This document shows, piece after piece, positions 1-8,240 of a stretch of DNA of 64,000 bases. Within the stretch, counting starts at the first letter, position 1. Each line of letters begins with the position of its first letter. The stretch is taken from contig JAIUNV010000003.1 of the NCBI GenBank assembly GCA_020161435.1, positions 576,567 to 640,566 of the forward strand, given 5' to 3'. The position numbers and the translations under genes are program-made. The DNA is from Bacteroidota bacterium (GTDB lineage Bacteria > Bacteroidota > Bacteroidia > Chitinophagales > Chitinophagaceae). The notes under the pieces are model-generated. The model was not told the DNA's origin. It saw nothing but the letters and a program-made list of their open reading frames with translations, and made no database searches.

Positions 1-513
1 AAATTTGGTTTCCTGAGCAAATGTTTCGGCCAGTGTTTCACCTGTCATAAAAATGAATACATCTGCCACTTTCACTTTGCCGTCCCGCTTCATCAATATC
101 ATGTCGTGATAGTTGAGGCCGCCTTCAGGAGTGTATAACCTAAACCGGGCTACTTGCTTGCCATCTTGCTGTACCATACGCAGCAATCGGTAATGACCAG
201 ACTTTCCTTTTGATTGTACAATAGTAGAACCCAACTTTTTGGCATCTCTGAAAATATCGAGGTTGCGGATATCCGGATGGTTAGCTTCCATATACAGCGC
301 ATCGGCAAAGCATTGACGAAAAGCTTCTTCATCAATATTATCGCTCAAAAAAGATGCATCGTCTTTTGCCAAATGTTGCTCAAGCTCCTGCGCAAACTTC
401 GTGGCTTCTTCCGCAGTTAATGACGTATAAGGATCAGGACTGCTGCAAGAGAACACAGCTATCGAAAAAACAGCCACCACAAGCTTTGGCAAAATGCTAC
501 GAACAATAAACAT
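1..513 (-). CDS. Putative lipoprotein, C-terminus cut by window edge
   Basis: The reading frame is open from an ATG at 511-513 to the left edge, giving 171 codons without a stop. The N-terminus has a basic start, a hydrophobic stretch and a lipobox-like VFSC (Cys near residue 23), so it is probably a lipoprotein anchored to a membrane. The mature part begins with acidic and helical sequence, followed by alternating beta-type sequence (residues 90-165). I do not recognise the family; it loosely resembles small exported proteins of the NTF2/DUF4878 size class, but that is a guess. It is transcribed in the same direction as the aminotransferase upstream of it, with a gap of about 185 bp, so it may have its own promoter. 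Confidence 0.6.
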   Translation of the reverse strand, partial: MFIVRSILPKLVVAVFSIAVFSCSSPDPYTSLTAEEATKFAQELEQHLAKDDASFLSDNIDEEAFRQCFADALYMEANHPDIRNLDIFRDAKKLGSTIVQSKGKSGHYRLLRMVQQDGKQVARFRLYTPEGGLNYHDMILMKRDGKVKVADVFIFMTGETLAETFAQETKF

Positions 514-674
514 AACGCAGGTTTAAAAGAAATGGAAAGGTAGGGCATTTATGCATCTGCCTTGCGAATGGTTGGCAGTTGTTGGTTGATGGTTGGTGGG
601 AAGAAGATGTTAGATGTTAGTAAGCATCCTTGAAAATCTACTTTCATCTTCTCCATCAGTGTTCTGCAAAATTT

Positions 675-695
675 CCCCCTCCGGGGGCAGGGGGC
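675..695 (-). terminator. GC-rich hairpin after aminotransferase gene
   Basis: CCCCC (675-679) pairs with GGGGG (683-687) around a 3-nt loop, and a further GGGGG (691 region) offers an alternative pairing. Read on the minus strand it directly follows the stop codon at 699 and runs into AAATTTT, so it could end transcription of the aminotransferase. The C/G-run hairpin type is common between Bacteroidota genes. Confidence 0.45.
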
Positions 696-698
696 TAA

Positions 699-1844
699 TC
701 AGCACATTTTCTTTAACCGTTCTACAGCTGCTTCCAGCGTCGTTTCTTTTTTAGCGAAGCAAAAACGCAACACTCTGTGATCATCGCCATCTACATAAAA
801 CGCCGATGCAGGTATGGTGGCCACACCACATTCTTTCACCAACCGCATGGCCATGTTTGTATCGCTTTCATGGCTGATGTTGGCATAGCTGTACATTTCG
901 AAATAGCTGCCAAAAGATGGCACTTCTTCAAAAGGTGTGGCTTGCATGAGCTGCCGGAAATAATCCCGCTTGGCTTGTAGCTGACCACTCAGGCGTAGGT
1001 AAGGTTCTTCCGGCTGCAGGTACTGCGCCAGTGCCACCTGCGCCGGGCTGTGGCAGCTAAAACAATTGAACTGATGTACTTTCCGAAACTCTTTTGTAAA
1101 AGCAGGCGGTGCTATGCAGTAGCCTAATTTCCAACCGGTGCAGTTGTACACTTTACCAAAACTAAACGACACAAAGCTGCGTTCGTATAAATCGGGGTAG
1201 CGCAGCATGCTCTGATGTTGGCGGCCATCAAATATGAGGTGCTCGTACACTTCATCACTCATGATGAGGATATTGGTGCCAGCTACCGTACTACGGAGTT
1301 GTGCAATGTCGGCTTCGCTCAGCACAGCACCCGTGGGGTTGTGTGGCGAATTGAGCAGTATCATTTTGGTACGTGGTGTAATGGCCTTGCGTACCGCCGC
1401 CCAATCAATGCTGTAATCGGGAAACTGCAATGGTATGCGAACGACTTTGCCACCGTTGATTTCAATGTTCGGAATGTAACTGTCGTAGGCAGGTTCAAAC
1501 ACAATGACTTCATCGCCTTGGCCAATGGCAGCAGTGATGGCACTGTAGATGGCATAGGTACCGCCGGGTGTAATGGTAATTTCTGTATCGGGATGAATGG
1601 TAGTGCCATACAACCGCTGCACTTTTTGGGCAATGGCTTCCCGCAGTGCCAAATGCCCGGGCATGGGTGCATATTGGTTGTAGTCATCTTGCATGGCTTT
1701 GCTCACCAAATCGGTCAATGCTTCATCCATGGGATAATCGGGAAAGCCCTGACCAAGGTTGATGGCGTTGTGCTCCGTAGCCAAAGCACTCATGACGGTA
1801 AATATGGTGGTGCCAACATTTGGCAGTTTGGATTGTAACATCAT
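699..1844 (-). CDS. Methionine/kynurenine-type PLP aminotransferase (YbdL-like)
   Basis: A 381-residue fold-type I aminotransferase (class I/II). It starts with the N-terminal GQGFPDY motif (31-37) typical of the kynurenine aminotransferase/YbdL subfamily. The SPHNPTG motif (166-172) and SDEVYEHL (196-203; Asp197 for the pyridine nitrogen, Tyr200 for the phosphate side) follow. The PLP-binding lysine is Lys231 in SFGK, followed by TGWKLGY. Known YbdL enzymes transaminate methionine, His or Phe with 2-oxo acids; in Bacteroidota this subgroup is often annotated as methionine aminotransferase, linked to methionine salvage. Length is normal for the family. It is divergent from the DoxX-like gene, and the substrate is inferred from subfamily only. 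Confidence 0.9.
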   Translation of the reverse strand: MMLQSKLPNVGTTIFTVMSALATEHNAINLGQGFPDYPMDEALTDLVSKAMQDDYNQYAPMPGHLALREAIAQKVQRLYGTTIHPDTEITITPGGTYAIYSAITAAIGQGDEVIVFEPAYDSYIPNIEINGGKVVRIPLQFPDYSIDWAAVRKAITPRTKMILLNSPHNPTGAVLSEADIAQLRSTVAGTNILIMSDEVYEHLIFDGRQHQSMLRYPDLYERSFVSFSFGKVYNCTGWKLGYCIAPPAFTKEFRKVHQFNCFSCHSPAQVALAQYLQPEEPYLRLSGQLQAKRDYFRQLMQATPFEEVPSFGSYFEMYSYANISHESDTNMAMRLVKECGVATIPASAFYVDGDDHRVLRFCFAKKETTLEAAVERLKKMC

Positions 1845-1908
1845 GTAGCAAACCTATAGGATTATCAAAACGAATGGTCAGTAATCGATGCTGGTCTGAT
1901 GAATTTTT

Positions 1909-2313
1909 ATGCAAGAAGCTACACAAAAAAAACCGTGGAGTGCATGGCTGATGGCGGCTGCTTATTTTCTGGCAGGCATCAATCATTTTCGGGTTCCTGA
2001 GTTTTATTTACCGTTGATACCTGACTATCTCGGCCATAAAATTCTGCTCAACAACCTGAGCGGTGTAGCTGAAGTAGTGTTGGCGCTGTTTTTGATAAAT
2101 GCCCGCAGCAGAAGATGGGCGGCATGGGGCATTATGGCCATGTTGCTGGCCTTTGTACCTGCACATATCTGGATGATACAAAAAGATGGCTGCCTCGACC
2201 CCAACGGTTTGTGTGTACCAGTTTGGGTAGCATGGGTTCGCTTATTGATTGTGCATCCATTGCTATTGTGGTGGGCCTATCGTTGTTGCAAAACAACCAC
2301 TACAACATCATAA
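1909..2313 (+). CDS. DoxX-like small membrane protein
   Basis: A 134-residue hydrophobic protein with four predicted membrane segments (about 12-30, 45-62, 67-85 and 105-125). The pattern of an early AGINHF-type segment, then a loop with PLIPDYLGH and a GVAEVVLAL helix, fits the DoxX/DoxD-like family, whose members are small inner-membrane proteins, some linked to quinone or thiosulfate redox. The start ATG is preceded only by AT-rich sequence. The C-terminus is a run of CC and Thr residues. Its last 6 bp overlap the 3' end of the convergent response-regulator gene. The biochemical role cannot be told from the sequence. Confidence 0.7.
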   Translation: MQEATQKKPWSAWLMAAAYFLAGINHFRVPEFYLPLIPDYLGHKILLNNLSGVAEVVLALFLINARSRRWAAWGIMAMLLAFVPAHIWMIQKDGCLDPNGLCVPVWVAWVRLLIVHPLLLWWAYRCCKTTTTTS

Positions 2314-3069
2314 TTTTTCTACCCCCGACAGCAGCTCAATAATGCGGTCTTTTTTGGTACGGCTGATGGCCAATTCCGAACCATCTGTCATAACGATACT
2401 ACCACCGTCATTGCGCAATAATTTGCGCATGTACTGTGGATTGATGAGGTGGCTTTGGTGTATGCGGATGAAGCCATTTTCCGACAACACTTTTTCTACA
2501 TCTTTCAAAGTTCTGCAAATGAGGTGTTGCGTTTTATCGTTGCAAAAAATACGGGTGTAGTTGTTGTCGCTTTCGCAGCGGATGATACTCGCAATTTCTA
2601 AAAACTCCAGGCCTTCACCTGTTGGTAATGCTACTTTGGTTTTGGGTTTGTGCTGCGCCTGCATTACTTCCTGCATCAGGGCTATTTGCGAAGCAGTAAT
2701 GAGCTTGTGTTTTTTCTCCCACCATTTTTCCAGCATGGTTTTCAAATCATCATCATCAATGGGTTTGAGCAAGTAGCTGATGGCGCTGTAGCTAAAAGCT
2801 TTGATGGCGTACTGATCGTACGCTGTTACAAATACCACATCTGCTTCGTAAGGCATCAGCTTGTTCAGCAATTCAAAGCCGTTCATTTCCGGCATTTCTA
2901 TGTCCAGAAAAATGAGGTCAACTTTATGTGCCAGCAAGTAGCGCAATGCTTCGGCAGGTTTATTAAACGTACCGCTGATACTGATGCGATCGCCAAAGTG
3001 TTCAGTTAGTAATAATCGCAGCGATTCCGTGCAATGCAGTTCATCATCAATAAGAATAGCTTTAAACAT
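2308..3069 (-). CDS. LytTR-family response regulator
   Basis: A 253-residue LytR/AlgR-type transcription regulator. Residues 1-120 are a receiver domain with the acidic pocket Asp8/Asp9, phospho-acceptor Asp56 in FLDIEMP, switch Thr82 and Lys102 in the LLKP motif. Residues 145-250 are a LytTR DNA-binding domain with the usual SDNNYTRIF and FIRIHQSHLIN signatures. The start codon overlaps the 3' end of the histidine kinase by 8 bp, so the two are translationally coupled and form a cognate pair. LytTR regulators bind paired direct repeats; I saw no obvious ones upstream of the operon. Confidence 0.95.
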   Translation of the reverse strand: MFKAILIDDELHCTESLRLLLTEHFGDRISISGTFNKPAEALRYLLAHKVDLIFLDIEMPEMNGFELLNKLMPYEADVVFVTAYDQYAIKAFSYSAISYLLKPIDDDDLKTMLEKWWEKKHKLITASQIALMQEVMQAQHKPKTKVALPTGEGLEFLEIASIIRCESDNNYTRIFCNDKTQHLICRTLKDVEKVLSENGFIRIHQSHLINPQYMRKLLRNDGGSIVMTDGSELAISRTKKDRIIELLSGVEKL

Positions 3070-5092
3070 GTGTGGGTTGTTTACAAGTGATTACAACACG
3101 GGTTCCGTTAATGTGTTCATCTACAATAATATCTTCTACCTGAACCGTTAGCGTTACATGTTCATGCAAACCGAAAAGCCGCATCCGTTCCATGGTTATA
3201 TTCATGCCAAGGCTTTGGTGCTCCAGTCCGCCTTCTTGTTTTCGCAGCTGGCTGGCTTGCCTGCCTACGCCATTGTCTTCTATGCAAATGCAACAACCAC
3301 CGGGCACTTCCGATACACTAATGCGTACCATTTTTTCGGGCTTGTTGCTGTTCATCAATCCATGCTTGATAGCATTTTCTGCAAAGGGTTGCAGCAACAA
3401 AGGTGGCAGTACAATTTCATCGGTATCAATATTCGCAGCCACTTCTATATGATAACGATACGTATCACCAAAGCGTTGGCCTTCAATATCGAGGTACAGT
3501 TGTGTAAGGGCCAGTTCTTCAGCCAGTGTCACAGTTTCCCGTCTTGAGTTTTCCAATGTTAGCCGAAGCAATTTGCTAAAACGCATCAGGTAGTCGCTGG
3601 CATTTTTATACTGCGCTGTTTGTATTTGATAGCGAATGCTGTTGAGGCTATTGAAGATAAAATGCGGATTCATTTGACTGCGCAGCGATTGCATTTCGAG
3701 TTGTGCCAATTGTCGTTCATATTCCAATCGCAATTGCTTTTCTTTTTGCGCTTCCAGTTCTGCTGTACGTTCTGCCACCGTTTGCTCCAACTGCACATTC
3801 ATGTTGCGCACCAGTTGTTCATTCACTTCCAGCTGTTGTATGTACGATTGAAAATGTTGACGCTTTTCTTTTTCTGTTAGATACATTTTGTAACCGAGGG
3901 CTGCTGCAAACACAATGCTATCTAACAACACTGCCGTTTTTAACGCCACCATAGGGGTGATGTAAAAAAACGGTTTCGGATCGACAGAACGATACAAATT
4001 ACTCACAGCTGCCCACGCAGTAAATGCTATAAAAATGACACTGGCCAGCATGAAGAACTTTTTCAGCGGACTCTTTACCTGTAGCACTATCCACACTACC
4101 GCTACAATACACAATACATAACTCAACAACCGAATCAACACAAAACCCGAGTTAGGCAGCAGGTAAGTATGTGTAGCAAATTGGTACACGGTAATACTTG
4201 CTGCGTAAAGCAAAAACACAGCAATAACTGTTTTGATGTACACACTCAACCTACGATAAGCAAATGCATTGACAAGGCTGGCGCCAAATGCTACATAAGC
4301 TGCATAAAAAACGTATTGTAATCCTTCGCTTACCTGCAGGTAATAGGGCATTACATGAAACACCAGCTTACCTGCATAGCTGTATGTACTATTTGTTTTG
4401 GGCAATAAATACAGCAGTGCACCAGCTATGTACATCACGTAATACATGAAGCTTTTTTCTTTGAACCACCAGCCCAAAAAACTCATGAAAAAAAGACTAA
4501 ATACCAGACAGCCTAACACAACAGCATGGTACAAAGCTGGCGGACTATCTTCAGCATAAGCCGTCACAAGGCTTGCATCATAATAAGCAGGTGTTTCTAA
4601 ATAAAAACTATGAAAGTACAAGTGTGCATGCTCGTTGTACACTTTGGCATACACCGTAGCAGTTACTCCTGCTGCTAAAGAAAATCCATTTGAATTGTTA
4701 TCGTCATCAAACTGTAATCCGCTGCTATTGATGTAATCGCCGGAAAAGAGCTGTAGCACTGTATCAGGATATTGAACTGTCAATACAAAACTATCGCTAC
4801 TGCCATGTGTGATGTATAAATATTGCGACCTGGAACTGTTGTTGTGCAGCACAACTCTCAGCCAGATATCTTTCTGCCCACGGCTCAGCCATTGCGAATC
4901 AACAGGGAGCCATGCTTTGCTCAGCGCAGCTTCCTGCCAATTGGAAGCCGCACTGGCGGGCATCACCTGCACGGATTGGTGCTTTTCCAAAGCAATGTAG
5001 CCATCTATTGCAGCCACAGCAATGGTATCGGCCGCTGATACACGGCCAACACAACAGTACCACAATGCAAAAAGAAAACAAACAGCTTTCAT
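3062..5092 (-). CDS. Sensor histidine kinase, 7TM-DISM sensor with His_kinase (LytS/YehU-type) core
   Basis: I chose the ATG at 5092 because it begins a normal signal peptide (Lys then a hydrophobic run to VSAAD); the protein is then 676 residues. The order is signal peptide, a periplasmic 7TMR-DISM extracellular beta domain (about 25-175), seven membrane helices (about 188-405), a long coiled coil (405-470) and a His_kinase/HATPase core. The phospho-acceptor is the His in QMNPHFIFNSLNSI (about residue 477); the N box is PFAENAIKHGL and the G1 box EDNGVG. Such kinases sense extracellular ligands, often carbohydrate-related, and phosphorylate a LytTR partner, here encoded directly downstream with an 8-bp overlap. 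The ligand is unknown. Confidence 0.93.
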   Translation of the reverse strand: MKAVCFLFALWYCCVGRVSAADTIAVAAIDGYIALEKHQSVQVMPASAASNWQEAALSKAWLPVDSQWLSRGQKDIWLRVVLHNNSSRSQYLYITHGSSDSFVLTVQYPDTVLQLFSGDYINSSGLQFDDDNNSNGFSLAAGVTATVYAKVYNEHAHLYFHSFYLETPAYYDASLVTAYAEDSPPALYHAVVLGCLVFSLFFMSFLGWWFKEKSFMYYVMYIAGALLYLLPKTNSTYSYAGKLVFHVMPYYLQVSEGLQYVFYAAYVAFGASLVNAFAYRRLSVYIKTVIAVFLLYAASITVYQFATHTYLLPNSGFVLIRLLSYVLCIVAVVWIVLQVKSPLKKFFMLASVIFIAFTAWAAVSNLYRSVDPKPFFYITPMVALKTAVLLDSIVFAAALGYKMYLTEKEKRQHFQSYIQQLEVNEQLVRNMNVQLEQTVAERTAELEAQKEKQLRLEYERQLAQLEMQSLRSQMNPHFIFNSLNSIRYQIQTAQYKNASDYLMRFSKLLRLTLENSRRETVTLAEELALTQLYLDIEGQRFGDTYRYHIEVAANIDTDEIVLPPLLLQPFAENAIKHGLMNSNKPEKMVRISVSEVPGGCCICIEDNGVGRQASQLRKQEGGLEHQSLGMNITMERMRLFGLHEHVTLTVQVEDIIVDEHINGTRVVITCKQPTHV

Positions 5093-5313
5093 AGTGTAAA
5101 CAGCAATGTACAAGAATCTGCTGCAGGCAACAAATATGCATTGAGCAGTTGGTAACACTCACTGAGAAAACGACAGGCTGCAGCAAATTCTCAGGCAACT
5201 ATGCACAATGCTACGCTTCATGTTGCACAATACTCAACGCCCATTGCCTGCTGCTCATGGCCTTCATAGTTTCACCCTTGCATCATTTGCTCACCCCTCT
5301 CAGAAAGAAACGT

Positions 5314-6582
5314 ATGAAACAATTGTTGTTCAGCTTCCTTGCACTTTGCAGTTGCCAATTGCTGCCAGCCCAAAATAGTGGCCAGCGCATTAAAGAAAAT
5401 GCCAAATGGAAAACCGAAAACAAGGTGAACGAAAAAGTAGACCAAGCCATAGATGATGTACTGGATGGCAAACTGTTTAAAAAGAAAAACAAAGCTGCCG
5501 CTGACTCTGCCAAAACCTCAAGTGCTACACCCAATACAAACGCAGCAAAAAACGAACCTGGCATGCAGGAAAAACAACCGTTGAAAGCGTATAGCAAATT
5601 TGATTTTATACCCGGCGAAAAAATATTGTACAACGATGATTTTGAACGTGTGGCCGTGGGCGACTTTCCGGCAGAATACAACACAGATGCCAGCGGCGAA
5701 GTAATGACCATAGAAGGCAAAACCGGCAAGTGGTTGGGCCTTTCAAAAAACGGCAGTTTCATACCTGAAAAAATAACCAGCCTGCCCGACAATTTTACCT
5801 TGGAAATGAACGTGGGTATTCTTGATGACCCAGGCAATAACATGAGTGGATTTGGGTTGCATTTTAATACTGATAAAACACAGCTGTTTGATTACCATTT
5901 TGCAAGGGGCAGCTTTGTTACCCTGCACCCGTCTGGCGGCACCGCTGCATTCAGCGTGTATCAGGCAGCCACCGACAACAGCCTGAGCAACGAGTTTAAA
6001 ATGCCACAATGGGACATCACAACCGACCAATCTTTTGCACGGCTGAGCATCTGGCGCCAGGGCAGCAGGTTACGGGTATATGTAAATGAAAACAAACTGA
6101 TGGATATCCCTCGTTTCTTCAACCTGCAACAACCATATCACTTCGCCTTCTTCCGCGACTTTTTTGGCGATTGCAACCTGTTGTTGACAGATATAAGGTT
6201 AGCCGCCGGCGCCCCCGATACCCGCAGCAAACTCATTACTGAAGGCCGTTTCAGCACTACGGGCATTTTATTCGATTTTCAGCAAAGCAGCATCCGCCCC
6301 GAAAGCTATCAGGTATTAAAAAACATTGCGGCTACCCTTGCAGAAAACCCAACTGTACGTGTAAAAATTATGGGTCATACCAGCAACGATGGCGATGCCA
6401 ACGCCAACCTGCTGCTGAGTAAGCAACGGGCAGCAGCCGTAAAAAATACACTGGTAAAAGATTTTGGCATTGATGCCAGCCGCCTGGAAACCGACGGCAA
6501 AGGCGGCAGTGAGCCAACCGACAAAGGCAGCACACCCGAAGCAAAAGCCAACAACAGAAGGGTTGAATTTATCAAACTGTAA
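5314..6582 (+). CDS. Exported OmpA-family protein with N-terminal beta-sandwich
   Basis: The ATG at 5314 starts a clean signal peptide (hydrophobic core, then LPAQN), giving 422 residues. After a Lys/Asp-rich, charged and probably unstructured stretch (20-95), residues 105-300 look like a concanavalin/LamG-type beta-sandwich. Residues about 315-422 are an OmpA peptidoglycan-binding domain: FDFQQSSIRPES at its start, MGHTSNDG in the middle and the NNRRVEFIKL ending, where the Asn and Arg contact diaminopimelate in the family. It probably links the outer membrane or a surface layer to peptidoglycan. It is the first gene of a tight three-gene run; only 15 bp separate it from the S74-domain gene. 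Confidence 0.88.
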   Translation: MKQLLFSFLALCSCQLLPAQNSGQRIKENAKWKTENKVNEKVDQAIDDVLDGKLFKKKNKAAADSAKTSSATPNTNAAKNEPGMQEKQPLKAYSKFDFIPGEKILYNDDFERVAVGDFPAEYNTDASGEVMTIEGKTGKWLGLSKNGSFIPEKITSLPDNFTLEMNVGILDDPGNNMSGFGLHFNTDKTQLFDYHFARGSFVTLHPSGGTAAFSVYQAATDNSLSNEFKMPQWDITTDQSFARLSIWRQGSRLRVYVNENKLMDIPRFFNLQQPYHFAFFRDFFGDCNLLLTDIRLAAGAPDTRSKLITEGRFSTTGILFDFQQSSIRPESYQVLKNIAATLAENPTVRVKIMGHTSNDGDANANLLLSKQRAAAVKNTLVKDFGIDASRLETDGKGGSEPTDKGSTPEAKANNRRVEFIKL

Positions 6583-6597
6583 ATCGTTTTTACTCCT

Positions 6598-8202
6598 ATG
6601 AAACATACACTCTCTCTTGCACTTTGCTTCATGAGCATGTTTGCTACTGCGCAACATGTGGGCATTGGCATTGCCAACCCAACAGACAACCTGCAAGTGC
6701 ACGGTAACAATGCTACCAGTTCGGGCATTAGTTTTACCAACAACGCTACGGGTAATACTGCAGCCAATGGCATGCGGATTGGTTTGTTTTATGATGCTGC
6801 AAATGCCATCAACCGATACGGCTTTATTAGCGTACCTGCTAATCTGCCTTTCAACATTTGGCAGGGAACGCAACGCAGATTGGTGATGAATAATACCGGT
6901 GAAATTGGCATTGGCATGAGTCCTTATCCGGGAGCAACATTGTCTGTCAATGGTTCAGCATATGTAATTGCCAAACCTGCAACCGGTGCGTTGGTATTTG
7001 TGGCAGATACCATTGCCAGCAATACCAATCTGGGCACAGGTGTTGTGCTCACCAAACATTTAAGTACGGGCAGAAACTTTTTCAATTTCTTGCTCAGGGG
7101 TGATCGTTCACAAGCAATACTGGAAGTTGATTTTAAAAACGGTACCGCCAATGCAAAGCAAACTGAAATTTTGTTCGACTCAACCGGCAGAATTGGTATT
7201 GGCAATTATCTGAGCTACTACAACAACCCCATTCAATCGGACCTGCACTTGTTTGGCTCACAAACCATTGAAGGCAAAACCGGTGGCACTCAATTGTCCA
7301 TTAATGGCCCTGCCAGCAACTATTCATCCGGCTCCTACTTTAAGCTGGCATACAATGCATCGGGCAACGAATCGGCGCCAGTTCCTTTAGGACAACGTTT
7401 TCATTATTTCATGAAGCTCAATGACAGTAGTGTTTTCAATTCACCTGATGCAGGTGGATCGCTGGCTATTGGGCGATACAGAACCACCCCCCTGGGAGCT
7501 ATTTTTTACAAGAATGATTTGATTGCGTTGTCTCAAAATAAAACCGGGCAGGTGGGCATTGGTGGGTACCCTTTGTCGACAGACAATGTGCATGAAGTGT
7601 TTATGTGGGGCAATACCCGTTTTAGTGCGGATAAAATTACCCTCGACCGTCCCGCTGCAGCAAGTGCCAGTAGTGCCAGCATAGAGCTTCGCAATGAAGG
7701 TGCTTACCGCTATGGCTTTGGCTACGATGCCAGCAACGATCGTTTCTTTTTGTACGAAGGCAAAAGCAACAGCAATGCATTGTTCGTGAACAACGGCCGC
7801 CTTGGTGTTGGTAACCGCAACCCAACCACCAACACCCTCGAAGTAAACGGCAATGCCAGCAAAGCCACAGCCGGCGATTGGTTAGCCAACAGCGATGCCC
7901 GGCTGAAAAAAGAAATTACACCACTCAACAATGCCTTAGAAAAACTGCTGCAATTGAAGGGCGTTACTTACGAATGGAACGATGATAAAACCGGCACCAC
8001 ACGACCTGCCGGAAAACAAATGGGTTTTACAGCACAAAATATTCAGCAGGTATTTCCACAACTGGTAAGCACCGATGCACAAGGTTACTTACAAACCAGC
8101 TATGGTACTTATGACGCTTTGTATGTAGAAGCCATTAAAGAACTACTCAGCAAAATTGAAATGCTGGAAAAAAAGATTGCCGCTTTAGCTGAGCAACGTT
8201 AA
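6598..8202 (+). CDS. Secreted tail-fibre-type protein with peptidase S74 self-cleaving chaperone domain
   Basis: The protein is 534 residues with an 18-residue signal peptide ending ATAQ. The body consists of repeated short GIGI/GIGN-type beta segments (VGIGIAN near 20, IGIGM near 103, IGIGN near 198, VGIGG near 318, LGVGN near 400), the pattern of trimeric beta-helical fibres. The C-terminal 110 residues are an S74 intramolecular chaperone: SDARLKKEI, then MGFTAQNIQQVFP and a terminal coiled coil. In phage tail spikes and in many Bacteroidota surface proteins this domain drives trimer assembly and may then cut itself off. Its stop codon overlaps an in-frame ATG of the next gene (TAATG), suggesting joint expression. 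Confidence 0.9.
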   Translation: MKHTLSLALCFMSMFATAQHVGIGIANPTDNLQVHGNNATSSGISFTNNATGNTAANGMRIGLFYDAANAINRYGFISVPANLPFNIWQGTQRRLVMNNTGEIGIGMSPYPGATLSVNGSAYVIAKPATGALVFVADTIASNTNLGTGVVLTKHLSTGRNFFNFLLRGDRSQAILEVDFKNGTANAKQTEILFDSTGRIGIGNYLSYYNNPIQSDLHLFGSQTIEGKTGGTQLSINGPASNYSSGSYFKLAYNASGNESAPVPLGQRFHYFMKLNDSSVFNSPDAGGSLAIGRYRTTPLGAIFYKNDLIALSQNKTGQVGIGGYPLSTDNVHEVFMWGNTRFSADKITLDRPAAASASSASIELRNEGAYRYGFGYDASNDRFFLYEGKSNSNALFVNNGRLGVGNRNPTTNTLEVNGNASKATAGDWLANSDARLKKEITPLNNALEKLLQLKGVTYEWNDDKTGTTRPAGKQMGFTAQNIQQVFPQLVSTDAQGYLQTSYGTYDALYVEAIKELLSKIEMLEKKIAALAEQR

Positions 8203-8240
8203 TGCCTACCATCAGCACACTCCTTTCAACCATCAACCTC

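Noticed and set aside
1215..1838. Long open frame (207 codons) on the plus strand opposite the aminotransferase
   Set aside because: It lies fully inside a gene with all catalytic motifs and its translation has no domain or normal composition; it is an antisense artefact.
5093..5158. Longer start for the histidine kinase at 5158
   Set aside because: It adds 22 residues in front of a good signal peptide and would bury it; ATG 5092 is preferred.
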